From contig NC_062996.1 in assembly GCF_023078275.1 (NCBI RefSeq), positions 434,001 to 498,000 of the forward strand: a DNA stretch of 64,000 nucleotides, given 5' to 3'. The stretch is from Leguminivora glycinivorella. Its lineage: Eukaryota > Arthropoda > Insecta > Lepidoptera > Tortricidae. A program made the position numbers and the translations under genes. Shown piece by piece: positions 1 to 10,472 of the stretch. Each line of letters begins with the position of its first letter. Within the stretch, counting starts at the first letter, position 1. A model generated the notes under the pieces. It did not search any database and was not told the origin of the DNA. It saw only the letters and a program-made list of their open reading frames with translations.

Positions 1-21
1 TGGTCACCGGAAATTCTTGTC

Positions 22-88
22 AAGGACGCCAACGATACGGACGCCAAATGCAATGAAATTGGGACCCTACGGGGTAATGCCTAATTTC
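22..88 (+). repeat. Left arm of an imperfect inverted repeat
   Basis: This stretch is the imperfect reverse complement of 2278-2350. The shared blocks are AAGGACGCCAACGAT, then AATTGGGACCC, then TGCCTAATTT. A short duplication of GGACGCC is seen only in this arm. The pair brackets about 2.3 kb that includes a dead LINE piece, so it may be the inverted ends of a DNA transposon. No transposase frame is visible between the arms, and the arm may begin before the window edge. Confidence 0.5.
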
Positions 89-889
89 GCTCATATATTG
101 GCGAATTCGCAATGCAGTTTTGTTGCGATTGTGTCTGGGATACGGCATACTCCTTCATCATCTTGCGTTTAAGGGTTAAAATCGTATTCCGAATTGAAAA
201 TCGTTTTGCATTCAAGGACTCGATTTGAAAAAAAAACCTACGCACGAGCGGGTTAAAGCAGAGCACCCCCAGAAGTCGGGTAAACTTTGGAAATGTTCTT
301 TAGTACAGCATTAATAGATTTTCCTTACCTATATTTTACCGATTACTAAACAACGAAGACGTGAAATACCGGATGGACAAACTTTGAGACATTTATCACC
401 GCTTAAAGTAAAGCCAAATAATGCTAACATCTATTGTTGGTAATTACCGAAGGGAAAACGTTAGAAGACGTTAATAAGAAACGTTTTAATTACCTACTAA
501 CGTTAGTTGAATTTTCATAAAAGGTGTACCAAAATGCGAATATTTCTATGCAAACTGACATTGAATTAGAAGAAAATTTAGCAGCCGTATCGACGAATCT
601 CAATTAGTAGAGAAGGACTCCGAGGTTTTGCAATCTGGACAAGTTTTTTAACAGGAAGGCATTTATAAAAGCCTTAATAGGGATGATGGATGTACAAATG
701 TATGTCTCAATTATCTCCGATATGCGGATTGCGGGTAACATCGGCATCTTCAAAGAAGCACATGGTCCCCAACAGATGCTGAAGGAACTGTATGCCGTCG
801 GTGAGTGTTGGGTTAAAATAGTTAAGTTAAACCAGTTAAACATATATGTACAAATTGAAAGTTATGGCAAGGACAGGCTTATCCCAAGC

Positions 890-1470
890 TCCAATTTTCA
901 GAACAAGTTATCCTGTACAACAAATAAAGCTTGGGTTAAGGAATGCCGTAAACGACTAACGGAGGTAAGTCATAATAACAAAATTATCCTTCAATGGACC
1001 AAAGGACACAGAGGATCTCGAGGTTATGATGCGACCGACGAGCTGGCCAGGCAGGGGTCGACTGCCGATTCTTCCGATGCCCTTCAGCAAGGTATGCTCA
1101 ATGGGAAACTACACACAACACACTGGCAAACCCAGATCAAATGCTGCGGTCAAACAAGCCAAGCCTAACATCAATGGAAAACTCACAAAGACGCTCCTTC
1201 AACTAGTGAAAGTCCGCCTGAGAATGGTAACCAATGTAAGAACAGGTGGTAGACAATTTAACAAACATATTTTCATAAAAAATGCTATGAACATTCCCCT
1301 GTGACGAGGGTGCGTGAAAACAGAGCAGACAGCCTCTCACCTGGTGCTGCAGTTAGCAGTGTGGCTCCATACAGGAAAAATCATCTCGGATCCCCGAGAG
1401 ACTTCTCCGAGGTTCTCTTACTCAACATTAAAAGTTTAATAGGATTTCTCGAGCAGATGAGCTAGTAGGA
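890..1470 (+). pseudogene. 3' remnant of a LINE ORF2 (RNase H domain and C-terminus)
   Basis: The conceptual protein contains QWTKGHRGSRGYDATDELA, the RNase H signature of non-LTR retrotransposons of the I/R1/Jockey kind (a histidine-containing loop followed by a DELA helix). Downstream, in other frames, come a segment like the usual conserved tail (FNKHIF, then TASHLVLQ) and NHLGSPRDFSEVLL, which resembles the extreme C-terminus. At least two frameshifts and several stops separate these parts, so it is a dead 5'-truncated copy. The clade cannot be fixed from this little sequence. Confidence 0.65.
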
Positions 1471-2277
1471 CTAGCTAAATCCCCTACATCACGCAAAATA
1501 GGCACAAAACGTCGAGTTTTGTCGAACTATAACACAATACAGAGACTTGGATCGGCCTGCTGCCGGCGGAGATCACACAGAGGACTTGGATGTCTTTTGT
1601 AGGCTGAAGGACGTATTTAAGGGCCAGAATACCAGACACTGAAGACCGACATGTTTGATCAGTGTGTACTTCACACCGTGACATAAGCTTGCGAGACGTT
1701 GGACACTAGCAATGTACAAATGAAGAGGCTAAAAGTTGCATATAGAGCACAACACGTTCGGTATGTCTTTCTACGATGGAAACGAAACGAGATGATGTGG
1801 CGACGGATCAGAGTTATAGAGGTCGGATTGCTACTCTAAAATGGGCTTGGGCCGGGCCCGGGCACGTAAGTCGTGGAAGCCTAGCTCAAGAAAACCTGCT
1901 ATAAAAGTTCGAAAAATTAGGAGAAAATTAATCTGTTACCTGTGATTGTCTTGAAGGTGATTATTAGTGATATTGGCTCTACAATCTACATTCGCGGTGA
2001 TAAGTACTATATTTTTGTGCGTAAATTAAGGTTTATTCGGTAGGTACCTATATCAGGTCGTTTAGTAGTCGGATACTTCATAGATATGCCTCATTAATGC
2101 ATTATAGTGCATATCTCAAGACTATTTGTCATTTGGGGTGTGTTATTCACCTCGTGTATGCAAGGATTATTTTAACTAAATATAAGTTTTCTCGAACACC
2201 GATCAGAGTTTCTGCAGTGAAAAAGATATGACAAGTCGTGGCCCGGGCACCAGACGTGGATCGCGATTATTTGAGCA
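1471..2277. other. No gene seen; repeat-derived spacer
   Basis: AT-rich sequence with no coding frame I can support. It follows the LINE remnant and probably holds its 3' untranslated region at the start. A GC-rich patch with GGGCCGGGCCCGGGCACG lies near 1848-1866, and a related GGCCCGGGCACC at 2239-2250. Confidence 0.5.
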
Positions 2278-2350
2278 AAATTAGGCGTTAAAAAGGCTCG
2301 CATGGGTCCCAATTACATTGGCAAAACTGATGGTCATCGTTGGCGTCCTT
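2278..2350 (-). repeat. Right arm of the imperfect inverted repeat
   Basis: Read on the minus strand it begins AAGGACGCCAACGAT and ends CGCCTAATTT, matching 22-88. Together they may be the inverted ends of an unidentified element. Confidence 0.5.
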
Positions 2351-2813
2351 AGGAATCATTTCCAGCGACAGCTATATCCGTCCATGGCGGTCAAAAGGTT
2401 AATGTGTTGAGATAGAATCTCATACTCACTGTGTCTAGTTTATTTATTTTGTATTATCTCGGTTGGTTGGCCCTGAATCAATAAGGAAATTTTATTCAAA
2501 TAATTAAATATCTAAAACTGTAGTTTACCTATGACTTATTATATTATATTATTAAAGCTAATGGATGTCGGATACTATCATGTTCAGTTCTTCTCTTAAT
2601 TGTAAGTACAATTGCAGAATTATACTAAAAATAGCGTATTAGCAATCTAAAACTTTGAACTTTGCTTTTAGTACCGTATGCACAACGGTGAATTTCAACG
2701 AAGTCAGAATTAAATTTAAGCCTCCACGTGTTTTTTTTTTAAATTAAATCTGTATCTTTTATACATCAAATTAAAGGTGATTAATGGAACTATTTTTCTG
2801 CATTTAAATATTT

Positions 2814-2818
2814 ATTAG
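2814..2818. repeat. Target site duplication ATTAG, left of the BEL/Pao element
   Basis: The five bases ATTAG lie immediately outside the left LTR and recur at 9526-9530 outside the right LTR. A 5-bp duplication fits BEL/Pao integration. Confidence 0.9.
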
Positions 2819-3298
2819 TGTGCGATAATGTTTAAGCGGACTGTAAATTTTGGGTTTTTTAATTTTGATCGACACAAGGTTATGAACACGAAAAAACAGT
2901 TATGAGATTACTTCGAAAAAACACCTTGAAATTCAGAGGGAAGGCAACTAACCTGGGCTTGTAGGATGTAGAAGCTCCTGTGTCAGGCGGCGAGGTCCTC
3001 AGAGACCAGATCGTACTCACCAATACTCCAAGGTTACCTGCACGCCTGATATACCACAGCTCCAGTGTCTTCTTCTTCTGATCTCAAGGCACAGAATCTA
3101 TTTCTAGCAACTTTTGACTAGTTTAAACACAGCTAATACGAAAATTAAATATTCGACGAAAGCGGGCTACAAAATGCAGCTTACCGCGCGGAGCTTTTAC
3201 GAGCAAGAGAGAGTGACTTGACGCTAATTTTGAACCAGTGTTCTATTGGTGTTGCCATTACGAAATATATACATATATTTTTTTTTTAATTCTGAACA
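2819..3298 (-). repeat. BEL/Pao 3' LTR
   Basis: 480 bp, same length as 9046-9525. Plus-strand start is TGTGCGATAATG and end is TTCTGAACA. By hand alignment the only difference from the other LTR is one substitution in the T run close to 3281. Confidence 0.93.
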
Positions 3299-3315
3299 TT
3301 ACCGCCCACCAAAAA
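3299..3315 (-). other. Polypurine tract of the BEL/Pao element
   Basis: Read on the minus strand, the bases just upstream of the 3' LTR are TTGGTGGGCGGTAA, a purine-biased tract where plus-strand DNA synthesis would be primed. Purine content is modest, so exact limits are uncertain. Confidence 0.5.
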
Positions 3316-3566
3316 TACAGTAAGTTATTTTTTTTTAGTTTATAAGCTATATGGAAAGTAATTATATCTAAATTATTGCTAATTTTTGTCACACACTTGA
3401 GTTTTATTCAGACTCTACATGAGTGACGCACCACGGGGACGTTAGTTATCGTTAAGAGGTAAAGGGCACAGTTTTACAACTGGGCGTTTATACTGTCCAG
3501 AGGCTGTGCGAATGGTGGCGACGCGACAAATCCCGTCGTTCCCAGGATGCAATTGCACGATACGGC

Positions 3567-6500
3567 CTAAAGGCCAATTAGTGGGCTGCATTGCTCATTA
3601 ACAATGAGAACAAGAGTCCCAACTTTTAAGTCAGGGTGTTTGTTGAACCATTTTTGGCGTTGGTGCAAGGTGTGCAAGTATTCCAAGTGCCATTTGCGCC
3701 AAAAATCTTGGTGTATTTTTTGAAGTAGTTTCCACCTTTGAAGTGGACTAATCTTAACATCAGTGAAATTGCTTTCTGGTAATATCGTTAAAGGTTCGAG
3801 TGTGAGGAAATGACCAGGAGTTAGTACCGATAGGCCGTTAGGGTCTGAACTGACGGGCGGTAAAGGCCGTGAGTTCAGCATAGACTCTAATTGGGTCAGG
3901 ACAGAATAAAATTCTTCATAAGTCAAACGTTGTAAACCTATTACCCGTGACAGATGAGTTTTAACTGATTTGACTCCAGCTTCGGCCAAGCTCGAGAAAT
4001 GTGGACTACCCGGCGGGTTGAAAACGAATTCAATTTGCTCCTTCTGGGAAGCATTCGCCATTAAATCTTTAAGTATATTGCTGGCGCCAATAAAATTTCG
4101 GCCTTGGTCCGATATAATTCTTGAGCAGCGGCCGCGACGCGAGATGAAGCGGCGCAGGGCTGCCAAGTAGGCTTCTGAAGTGAGCTCAGAAACGAGTTCA
4201 AAATGGACTGCCTTGGTGGCAGTGCAAACGAAGACACAAATATATGCTTTGTAGGATTTGCTGCCTCTTGCCCTACCCAACGAAATTGTGAAAGGCCCTG
4301 CATAATCCACTGCAGCAGAAGAAAATGGTTTCAACTGGCTAATACGAAATGACGGTAAGTCTCCCATGAGAGGAGGTGGGGCCACTTGTGGGCGCACGCG
4401 AAAGCATCTGATGCATGACGAAACGACAGAATGGATCGCCCGCTTAGGTGAGAGAATCCAGAAATCCTGAACAATAAGGTTGTGCAGGGTTTGTAACCCC
4501 GGATGGGAAAACCTACGATGATATTCTTCTATCACCAAAGCCGTCAGCCGATGTTCACGCGGCAACAGCATGGGGTGTTTCTTATCGTAGTCGAGCGTGT
4601 GATTATGGGTCAACCTTCCGCCCACCCTCAACAAATCCTCTTCATCGATAAACAGATTTAATTTCCGAAGAGGTTTGTGCAGGGAGTTAGTTAAACCCTT
4701 TTTGATGAGACGAATTTCGGTCGAAAAGACATGCTCCTGGACATGCCTTACGAGAAATCGTATCACCGAGTTGGTTTCACACGTCGACAGGGTCAGAACC
4801 GAGGCTTTCAACGAAGGGTTCATGAAATTATGAAGAAAACGAAAGCAATACGCCAAAATATTTACGATACGACGAAATGACGAATATTTCGAAAGGATTT
4901 GCTCGATAAAACTCGAGTTCATTGCGCTAAACAATGTTAAAACTTTTTCTTCCTCGAATGCCGCTCCGTCACTTTGCACGAGGGACTTTGGCCAATCCTT
5001 TTCAGGACAAGACAACCACGTAGGCCCCGCCCACCATGACTGGCACTGCAATAAGTCAGCGGGAAGCAACCCCCGAGATCCGTGATCCGCTGGATTATCA
5101 CCACTCGATACATGGTGCCAGCAATCAGGAGCAATTTGCTCTTGAATCGCCGCGGTCCGATTTGCGACAAACGTTTTCCATCGCGACGGACATGACCGAA
5201 TCCATGTCAAGGCCACGGTGGAATCAGACCAAGCATAAGTTTTGACGTCAAAATGGAAGTCCTTTAATGCATGACGAACTGACGTTACAAGATCAGCTAA
5301 AAGCACAGCAGCCAACAATTCCAAACGCGCAATGGACAACCGTTTAAGTGGGGAAATTTTACTTTTGGCGCAACAAAGACGAATGATAATGTCTTCGTCA
5401 TCATTAACCATACGAAAAAACACTATTGCGCAATATCCTCGCTCCGAAGCATCACAAAAGCCATGAATCTGAATGTCATGGGACAAAACCATGCGACGAG
5501 GTATTGACAATGCGCTCAAACACGACAGTTGAGCTTTTAACTTGAGCCACTGTTCAGCGATGGGTGCTGGAGCATCCGCATCCCAGTGGAGTCCGGAGGC
5601 CCACAACAACTGCATAAAATATTTTGCCAGGAAGACCACTGGCGAAAGGAACCCCAAGGGATCAAAGATCCTAGCGATCTCTGAAAGTATCGACCGTTTT
5701 GTGCAACGGCACTCAACGTTGGAGGTTTTAAACGAAAATGTGTCAGATTTAGGTTGCCATAACAAACCTAAAATCTTTAAGGAGACGTCGTGAACGTCTT
5801 CGAAATTACGAAAATGTTCCGAATATAAATCGGAATCTGACAAATTAGCGAGGAACCCTTGATCGTTGGAAGTCCATTTCCTTAAATGTAACCGAGCAGA
5901 AGTTAAGATTTCTATTAACTCATCACGAATGAGTATGGCATTTTCTACCGAATCTGCGCCTGATACGATGTCATCAACATACGTGTCCCTGTTGAGAACG
6001 GCGGCACCCAGGGGAGCAGTATCGCTAAACTCCTGCGCCAGCTTCGAGATACACCACAATGCTTGGTAGGGTGCACAGGAGACGCCGTAAGTTACCGTAA
6101 GCAGGCGAAAGTCCTTAACAGGTTCAGAAGGAGACGGACGCCAAAGTATGCGTTGATAATCACAGTCTTGATGCTTATCCACCAAAAATTGGCGATACAT
6201 TTGTTTAATGTCCCCAGTGAACACGACAGCATGCCAACGAAACCGAATTAATAAATCGAAAATATTCTTTTGTAATTTTGGCCCTGGCAGCAGAGTGTCA
6301 TTAAGAGACTTTCCCTGACTATCCTTGGCGCTAGCATTAAAGACCGTCCTCAAAGGGGTAGAAACCGAATCGGGGCGTAAAATTCCATGATGAGGTATAT
6401 AATAAAAAGGACCTTCAGCCGACGAAGGAGCCTTGACCTCCTCCATGTGACCACACTCCAAATAGTCATTCATAAAATTGACATATGCTGTCCGAAATTC

Positions 6501-8690
6501 AGAGTTAATATCAAACTTCTTTTCTAAATTTAGAAGTCGCCTAAGTGCGATTTCACGAGAGTTGGAAAACCGGGGGCGATCCTGAAGGTTATTGAAAGTC
6601 AATGGGACCACCATTCTTCCTTCAGGATTCCGACAATATTTCGCACCCATAAGGTTTTCACACGACAAATCATCTTTGCTCAAAGTAACAGAGTTTGGGC
6701 TAACGACACTTTCTATTTCCCAAAACCTTTTGATACTATTGTCCAAAGACACCGACGAAACGAGAAGACACATCTTGGGATCACTCAAGAGGCCATCGCC
6801 ACTACGACACGATAAATTGGTTTTAAATAAATCAGTACTAGGACTTACGACATTTTTAATTTCCCGAGTCTGATTATTATTTTCTCTTAAAGAGAGCGAC
6901 GAAACATGATAACAATCCTTTTTGTTTTCAGGAGTTGTTCGAGAACGAGAACGATAACGAGAGGACTCAATATCTACGCCACAGTCACCCATGACTAACC
7001 AACCAAAGACAGTGTTGATCGCTGCGGGTTGACCTTCCTCACCCTTCACTAGTCCAGGTTGAAGGGCTGACACCAAAAGACCCACATTCATTAGAATGTC
7101 AACAGGCCCTGGGTTATAATACTGAGGATCAGCAAGATCAAGATCCTTCAGATGTGTCCATGCCGAAGAATCCAATTCACTATAAGGCATATTCGGACAA
7201 ATTGTCGACAGAACGAAGGCTTCGAAAGAAAATTTGTTATTTCCCTTAGTGGGAAATATTTCACAAACTGTGGACCCCAGTGGTGCTGTTGATATATACT
7301 CGATACCGTTGATAGATCGGTGACACTTAGTTATTGGTAGCCCAAGTCTCTCTGCAAACGGCTTAGTTATAAAATTACAAGCCGAAGCGTTGTCGAAAAG
7401 AATCCGTACAGGCACCAGACGACCCATACCATCTTTAATGCGGGCGAGAGCAGTAGCAAAAACTACTGGTGTGTCATGAGTGTGCACGGACAATGCAGTC
7501 AACTGTGTAGTGGGTTTGGACTCTTGACCATCCTCAACCACCTTTTCCTTTTCGAAATGAAGCAGGGAATTATGTCGAAAACTACATTTATTGCAGCGAA
7601 CAGCTGATCTACAATGTCTCATACTATGAGAGGGCTTTAGGCATACAATACACAGCCTCTTCTCTTTCACTTTCGAAAATCTATCAATGGGAGATAAGTT
7701 TAAAAAACTGGGACATTTTTCCAACTCATGACCAGTGGAAGCACACACTGGGCAGTTTAGAATAGGCGCTGAGGGCACCATCAGTGAAGTTTTATTTTTA
7801 ACTATATGAGTAACGGGTTTATTTGATTTAGTATTTACCGCAGGTACTTTTATTTTACTATTGGAGTTTTCCAAGGCTTGACCTCTTTTTTCTATAAATG
7901 ACTGTAAGTCTTCAAATTTGGGAATATCCACATTAGATTCCAACTGTAACTCGAAGGCCTCGCGTGTACTAACATCCAATTTGGACCACAAAAGATAAAA
8001 CAGCATAAAATTCTTGTCAGGCAATTGAAATTTAGACAAAATGTCAAGATTTTCACAGAAAAGACGGCTTACTCTGTCAATATCATGCTTATTTTTCATC
8101 GACTCGCAATTTAATAATTTTTCATAATATACTATAGCAATTTGTCGCTTTTTATTGTAATACTTTACTAATGTTTGATATGCAACATCATAGTTGTCAT
8201 CAGACAACGGAAATCCTTTTATCAAATCATAAGCATGACCCTGACAGCTGGTTACTAAATAATGCAGTTTTTCTACCTTAGGTATGTTCCGCCGATGAAT
8301 CAGGGAGTCAAACAAATCACGAAATGCAACCCACGACTCAAGTTCTCCATCGAAGGCTTTTATCGAAATTTTGGGCAAATGAGCCAGGTTCAACGGGGTC
8401 GCGACCTCTACTGGTTTGATATCACTCAGTAACTGAGCGCGCAATCTAGCTTGGACAGCTTTCAATTTAGTCTCTAATTCTCTTGTTAACGCACACTCCG
8501 ACTGCCTCTGTACAGCGCTTAAACTTGCTAATACTTTGATTTGAGCTTTATGAAACTGATTACTTAAATCAATCAAGTCTTGTTCAACATAACCAAGAAG
8601 ATTGGAGGCTTCTATGTGTTCCAATCTAAACACAGCATAGTCACGCGCTACCCGCGAATTGTCAGCACATCCCGGTTCATCGTCACTCAT
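3567..8690 (-). CDS. BEL/Pao gag-pol polyprotein (1707 codons, 3' end frameshifted)
   Basis: Single open frame starting at 8690, 355 bp inside the 5' LTR. Gag occupies about residues 1-310. Three zinc knuckles follow: C313/C316/H321/C326, C347/C350/H355/C360 and C366/C369/H373/H378. The aspartic protease has D433 in FDNASACNF; Asn-Ala replaces the common Ser/Thr-Gly after the aspartate. Reverse transcriptase spans about 740-1000 with YVDD at 904-907. An RNase H-like region has D1080 in GFCDAS. Integrase has an HHCC zinc domain near 1390-1440 and a catalytic triad D1462, D1528, E1570. This is the usual BEL order. The frame stops at 3567, but an adjacent minus-strand frame continues with a typical integrase-tail sequence to a stop at 3442-3444, showing a 1-bp indel near 3575 that removes about 44 residues. 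The role is copy-and-paste retrotransposition; whether the shortened protein works is unknown. Confidence 0.93.
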   Translation of the reverse strand: MSDDEPGCADNSRVARDYAVFRLEHIEASNLLGYVEQDLIDLSNQFHKAQIKVLASLSAVQRQSECALTRELETKLKAVQARLRAQLLSDIKPVEVATPLNLAHLPKISIKAFDGELESWVAFRDLFDSLIHRRNIPKVEKLHYLVTSCQGHAYDLIKGFPLSDDNYDVAYQTLVKYYNKKRQIAIVYYEKLLNCESMKNKHDIDRVSRLFCENLDILSKFQLPDKNFMLFYLLWSKLDVSTREAFELQLESNVDIPKFEDLQSFIEKRGQALENSNSKIKVPAVNTKSNKPVTHIVKNKTSLMVPSAPILNCPVCASTGHELEKCPSFLNLSPIDRFSKVKEKRLCIVCLKPSHSMRHCRSAVRCNKCSFRHNSLLHFEKEKVVEDGQESKPTTQLTALSVHTHDTPVVFATALARIKDGMGRLVPVRILFDNASACNFITKPFAERLGLPITKCHRSINGIEYISTAPLGSTVCEIFPTKGNNKFSFEAFVLSTICPNMPYSELDSSAWTHLKDLDLADPQYYNPGPVDILMNVGLLVSALQPGLVKGEEGQPAAINTVFGWLVMGDCGVDIESSRYRSRSRTTPENKKDCYHVSSLSLRENNNQTREIKNVVSPSTDLFKTNLSCRSGDGLLSDPKMCLLVSSVSLDNSIKRFWEIESVVSPNSVTLSKDDLSCENLMGAKYCRNPEGRMVVPLTFNNLQDRPRFSNSREIALRRLLNLEKKFDINSEFRTAYVNFMNDYLECGHMEEVKAPSSAEGPFYYIPHHGILRPDSVSTPLRTVFNASAKDSQGKSLNDTLLPGPKLQKNIFDLLIRFRWHAVVFTGDIKQMYRQFLVDKHQDCDYQRILWRPSPSEPVKDFRLLTVTYGVSCAPYQALWCISKLAQEFSDTAPLGAAVLNRDTYVDDIVSGADSVENAILIRDELIEILTSARLHLRKWTSNDQGFLANLSDSDLYSEHFRNFEDVHDVSLKILGLLWQPKSDTFSFKTSNVECRCTKRSILSEIARIFDPLGFLSPVVFLAKYFMQLLWASGLHWDADAPAPIAEQWLKLKAQLSCLSALSIPRRMVLSHDIQIHGFCDASERGYCAIVFFRMVNDDEDIIIRLCCAKSKISPLKRLSIARLELLAAVLLADLVTSVRHALKDFHFDVKTYAWSDSTVALTWIRSCPSRWKTFVANRTAAIQEQIAPDCWHHVSSGDNPADHGSRGLLPADLLQCQSWWAGPTWLSCPEKDWPKSLVQSDGAAFEEEKVLTLFSAMNSSFIEQILSKYSSFRRIVNILAYCFRFLHNFMNPSLKASVLTLSTCETNSVIRFLVRHVQEHVFSTEIRLIKKGLTNSLHKPLRKLNLFIDEEDLLRVGGRLTHNHTLDYDKKHPMLLPREHRLTALVIEEYHRRFSHPGLQTLHNLIVQDFWILSPKRAIHSVVSSCIRCFRVRPQVAPPPLMGDLPSFRISQLKPFSSAAVDYAGPFTISLGRARGSKSYKAYICVFVCTATKAVHFELVSELTSEAYLAALRRFISRRGRCSRIISDQGRNFIGASNILKDLMANASQKEQIEFVFNPPGSPHFSSLAEAGVKSVKTHLSRVIGLQRLTYEEFYSVLTQLESMLNSRPLPPVSSDPNGLSVLTPGHFLTLEPLTILPESNFTDVKISPLQRWKLLQKIHQDFWRKWHLEYLHTLHQRQKWFNKHPDLKVGTLVLIVNEQCSPLIGL

Positions 8691-9018
8691 TGTTGATGAA
8701 TATAAAACTAGGCACTACACTACGAAAAGGTTTGAAAACTTCGAAAATACCAAGTTGTTTACGATAATATGACACAAGACAAGTCTAACGTCAATGTCAC
8801 TGTCACTAATGTCTATGGTAAAGTTGCGTTCCGTTTCACACAATTTCCACAGACCTATACAATTTCACGTATCTGTGGAGTCACACACGAAAGAATTTAT
8901 AATTTTATAAGCTTACCCTCTATTTTTGGTGGGAACACGAAACGAAATATTTTACACCAAATTAATGAAGAATAGCTTAAAACACGACAAAACTAAAGCT
9001 CCACAGGCTCTTTCCAAG

Positions 9019-9036
9019 CTCCGGGTCGTAGGACCA
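9019..9036 (-). other. Candidate tRNA primer binding site of the BEL/Pao element
   Basis: Nine bases inside the 5' LTR the minus strand reads TGGTCCTACGACCCGGAG. The plus strand therefore ends GGACCA, as a tRNA 3' end with CCA would. I cannot assign the tRNA isotype. Confidence 0.6.
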
Positions 9037-9045
9037 AATAATAAT

Positions 9046-9525
9046 TGTGCGATAATGTTTAAGCGGACTGTAAATTTTGGGTTTTTTAATTTTGATCGAC
9101 ACAAGGTTATGAACACGAAAAAACAGTTATGAGATTACTTCGAAAAAACACCTTGAAATTCAGAGGGAAGGCAACTAACCTGGGCTTGTAGGATGTAGAA
9201 GCTCCTGTGTCAGGCGGCGAGGTCCTCAGAGACCAGATCGTACTCACCAATACTCCAAGGTTACCTGCACGCCTGATATACCACAGCTCCAGTGTCTTCT
9301 TCTTCTGATCTCAAGGCACAGAATCTATTTCTAGCAACTTTTGACTAGTTTAAACACAGCTAATACGAAAATTAAATATTCGACGAAAGCGGGCTACAAA
9401 ATGCAGCTTACCGCGCGGAGCTTTTACGAGCAAGAGAGAGTGACTTGACGCTAATTTTGAACCAGTGTTCTATTGGTGTTGCCATTACGAAATATATACA
9501 TATATATTTTTTTTAATTCTGAACA
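9046..9525 (-). repeat. BEL/Pao 5' LTR
   Basis: 480-bp partner of 2819-3298. It should carry the element promoter and the transcription start for the minus-strand mRNA. It is followed on the plus strand by the ATTAG duplication at 9526-9530. Confidence 0.93.
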
Positions 9526-9530
9526 ATTAG

Positions 9531-10472
9531 AATATGCAGGATATTTTGTAGAAACATGATTTTTGACAAAAAGTCTAAGAAATAAAGATATTTTTTTAAT
9601 ATCTTTCGTTAATTACTAACTAATGGTTGAATTTACCGAAACAATGAATATGACAAGTATTTGAGTACACAAAAAGAGCTTTCGTTTAAAAAAAATAAAA
9701 ATGAAATCGGTCCGATACTTCTGGAGTTATGGTCGATTTTCTAAAACTCAATATCCGCCATCTTGGATTGGCGGCCATTTTGTTTAGCTACCATTTTGAG
9801 ATGGCAATCATGGTTTTTTAACATCCCTATAAGCCTACCTAACTGCTGTAAAAAGGAAACTTAGTACCCCCAAATTATACCGTTTGGCAAAATTGGACCA
9901 GCTGGCCCATGGACTAAACGGATATTAATAAAATTATACGCGATTAAAGTGTTATCAGGTTATAATTATAAATAATTCACGACATGCTATTGCCCATGTT
10001 ATTTTAAACTAAAACAAATCAATCAATCTCCTTTACTTATACTTTTAAACGTAAAAAAACATGACCACGATATCTGCAATCATATACATTGCAGAGTTAG
10101 ATTGGACCAACTCTACAAGAACACTATAAATATGTAAGAATTAGACAGCGACAGATTCGTGCAATGATGTCATGGAGCACCTGGTTTTGTACCCTTCAAC
10201 GGCCAAGTCACACAACATTAACTACAATATTGGTAAAGAAATCGCAGTAAGGAACCCTAGACTTGGCACGACTTTGTCTAGATTTCATTACGTTTTAGAG
10301 ATAAACAAGCAGCTCCATCGAGACTTGGCTAGTTTTTTACAGAATGTTATTGGTGGGATTTCACTTCTTTTTGTAGAAACGCGGCCATGAAATGAAGCGG
10401 CCCACCAAGTTGAATATTTTTTGTAAAGATCGACATACCGATCTCTAATAGTTTGGTTGGACTTTTGGTCCA
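9531..10472. other. No gene seen between the BEL/Pao element and the foldback element
   Basis: AT-rich spacer. It includes a GCCATCTTGGATTGGCGGCC motif near 9757 of the kind found in dispersed insect repeats. Open stretches are short and match nothing I recognise. Confidence 0.5.

Larger units (their letters stand above)
2819..9525 (-). mobile_element. Full-length BEL/Pao LTR retrotransposon, minus strand
   Basis: The 6707-bp element has two 480-bp LTRs, each starting TG and ending CA on the plus strand, a 5-bp target duplication, a candidate primer binding site inside the 5' LTR, a short purine-rich tract before the 3' LTR, and one long gag-pol frame. The domain order (gag, zinc knuckles, protease, RT, RNase H, integrase) with a single fused frame and a YVDD reverse transcriptase box is typical of BEL/Pao. 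By eye the LTRs differ at a single T-to-A position near their 3' plus-strand end, so insertion was recent. The coding frame breaks near 3570, so this copy may not be autonomous. Confidence 0.95.

Noticed and set aside
683..890. N-terminal part of the open frame preceding the LINE RNase H remnant
   Set aside because: Only the portion from about 890 resembles LINE protein; the earlier part shows no recognisable similarity and was not called.
3970..6873. Plus-strand open stretches over the BEL/Pao element
   Set aside because: They are antisense shadows of the long polyprotein.
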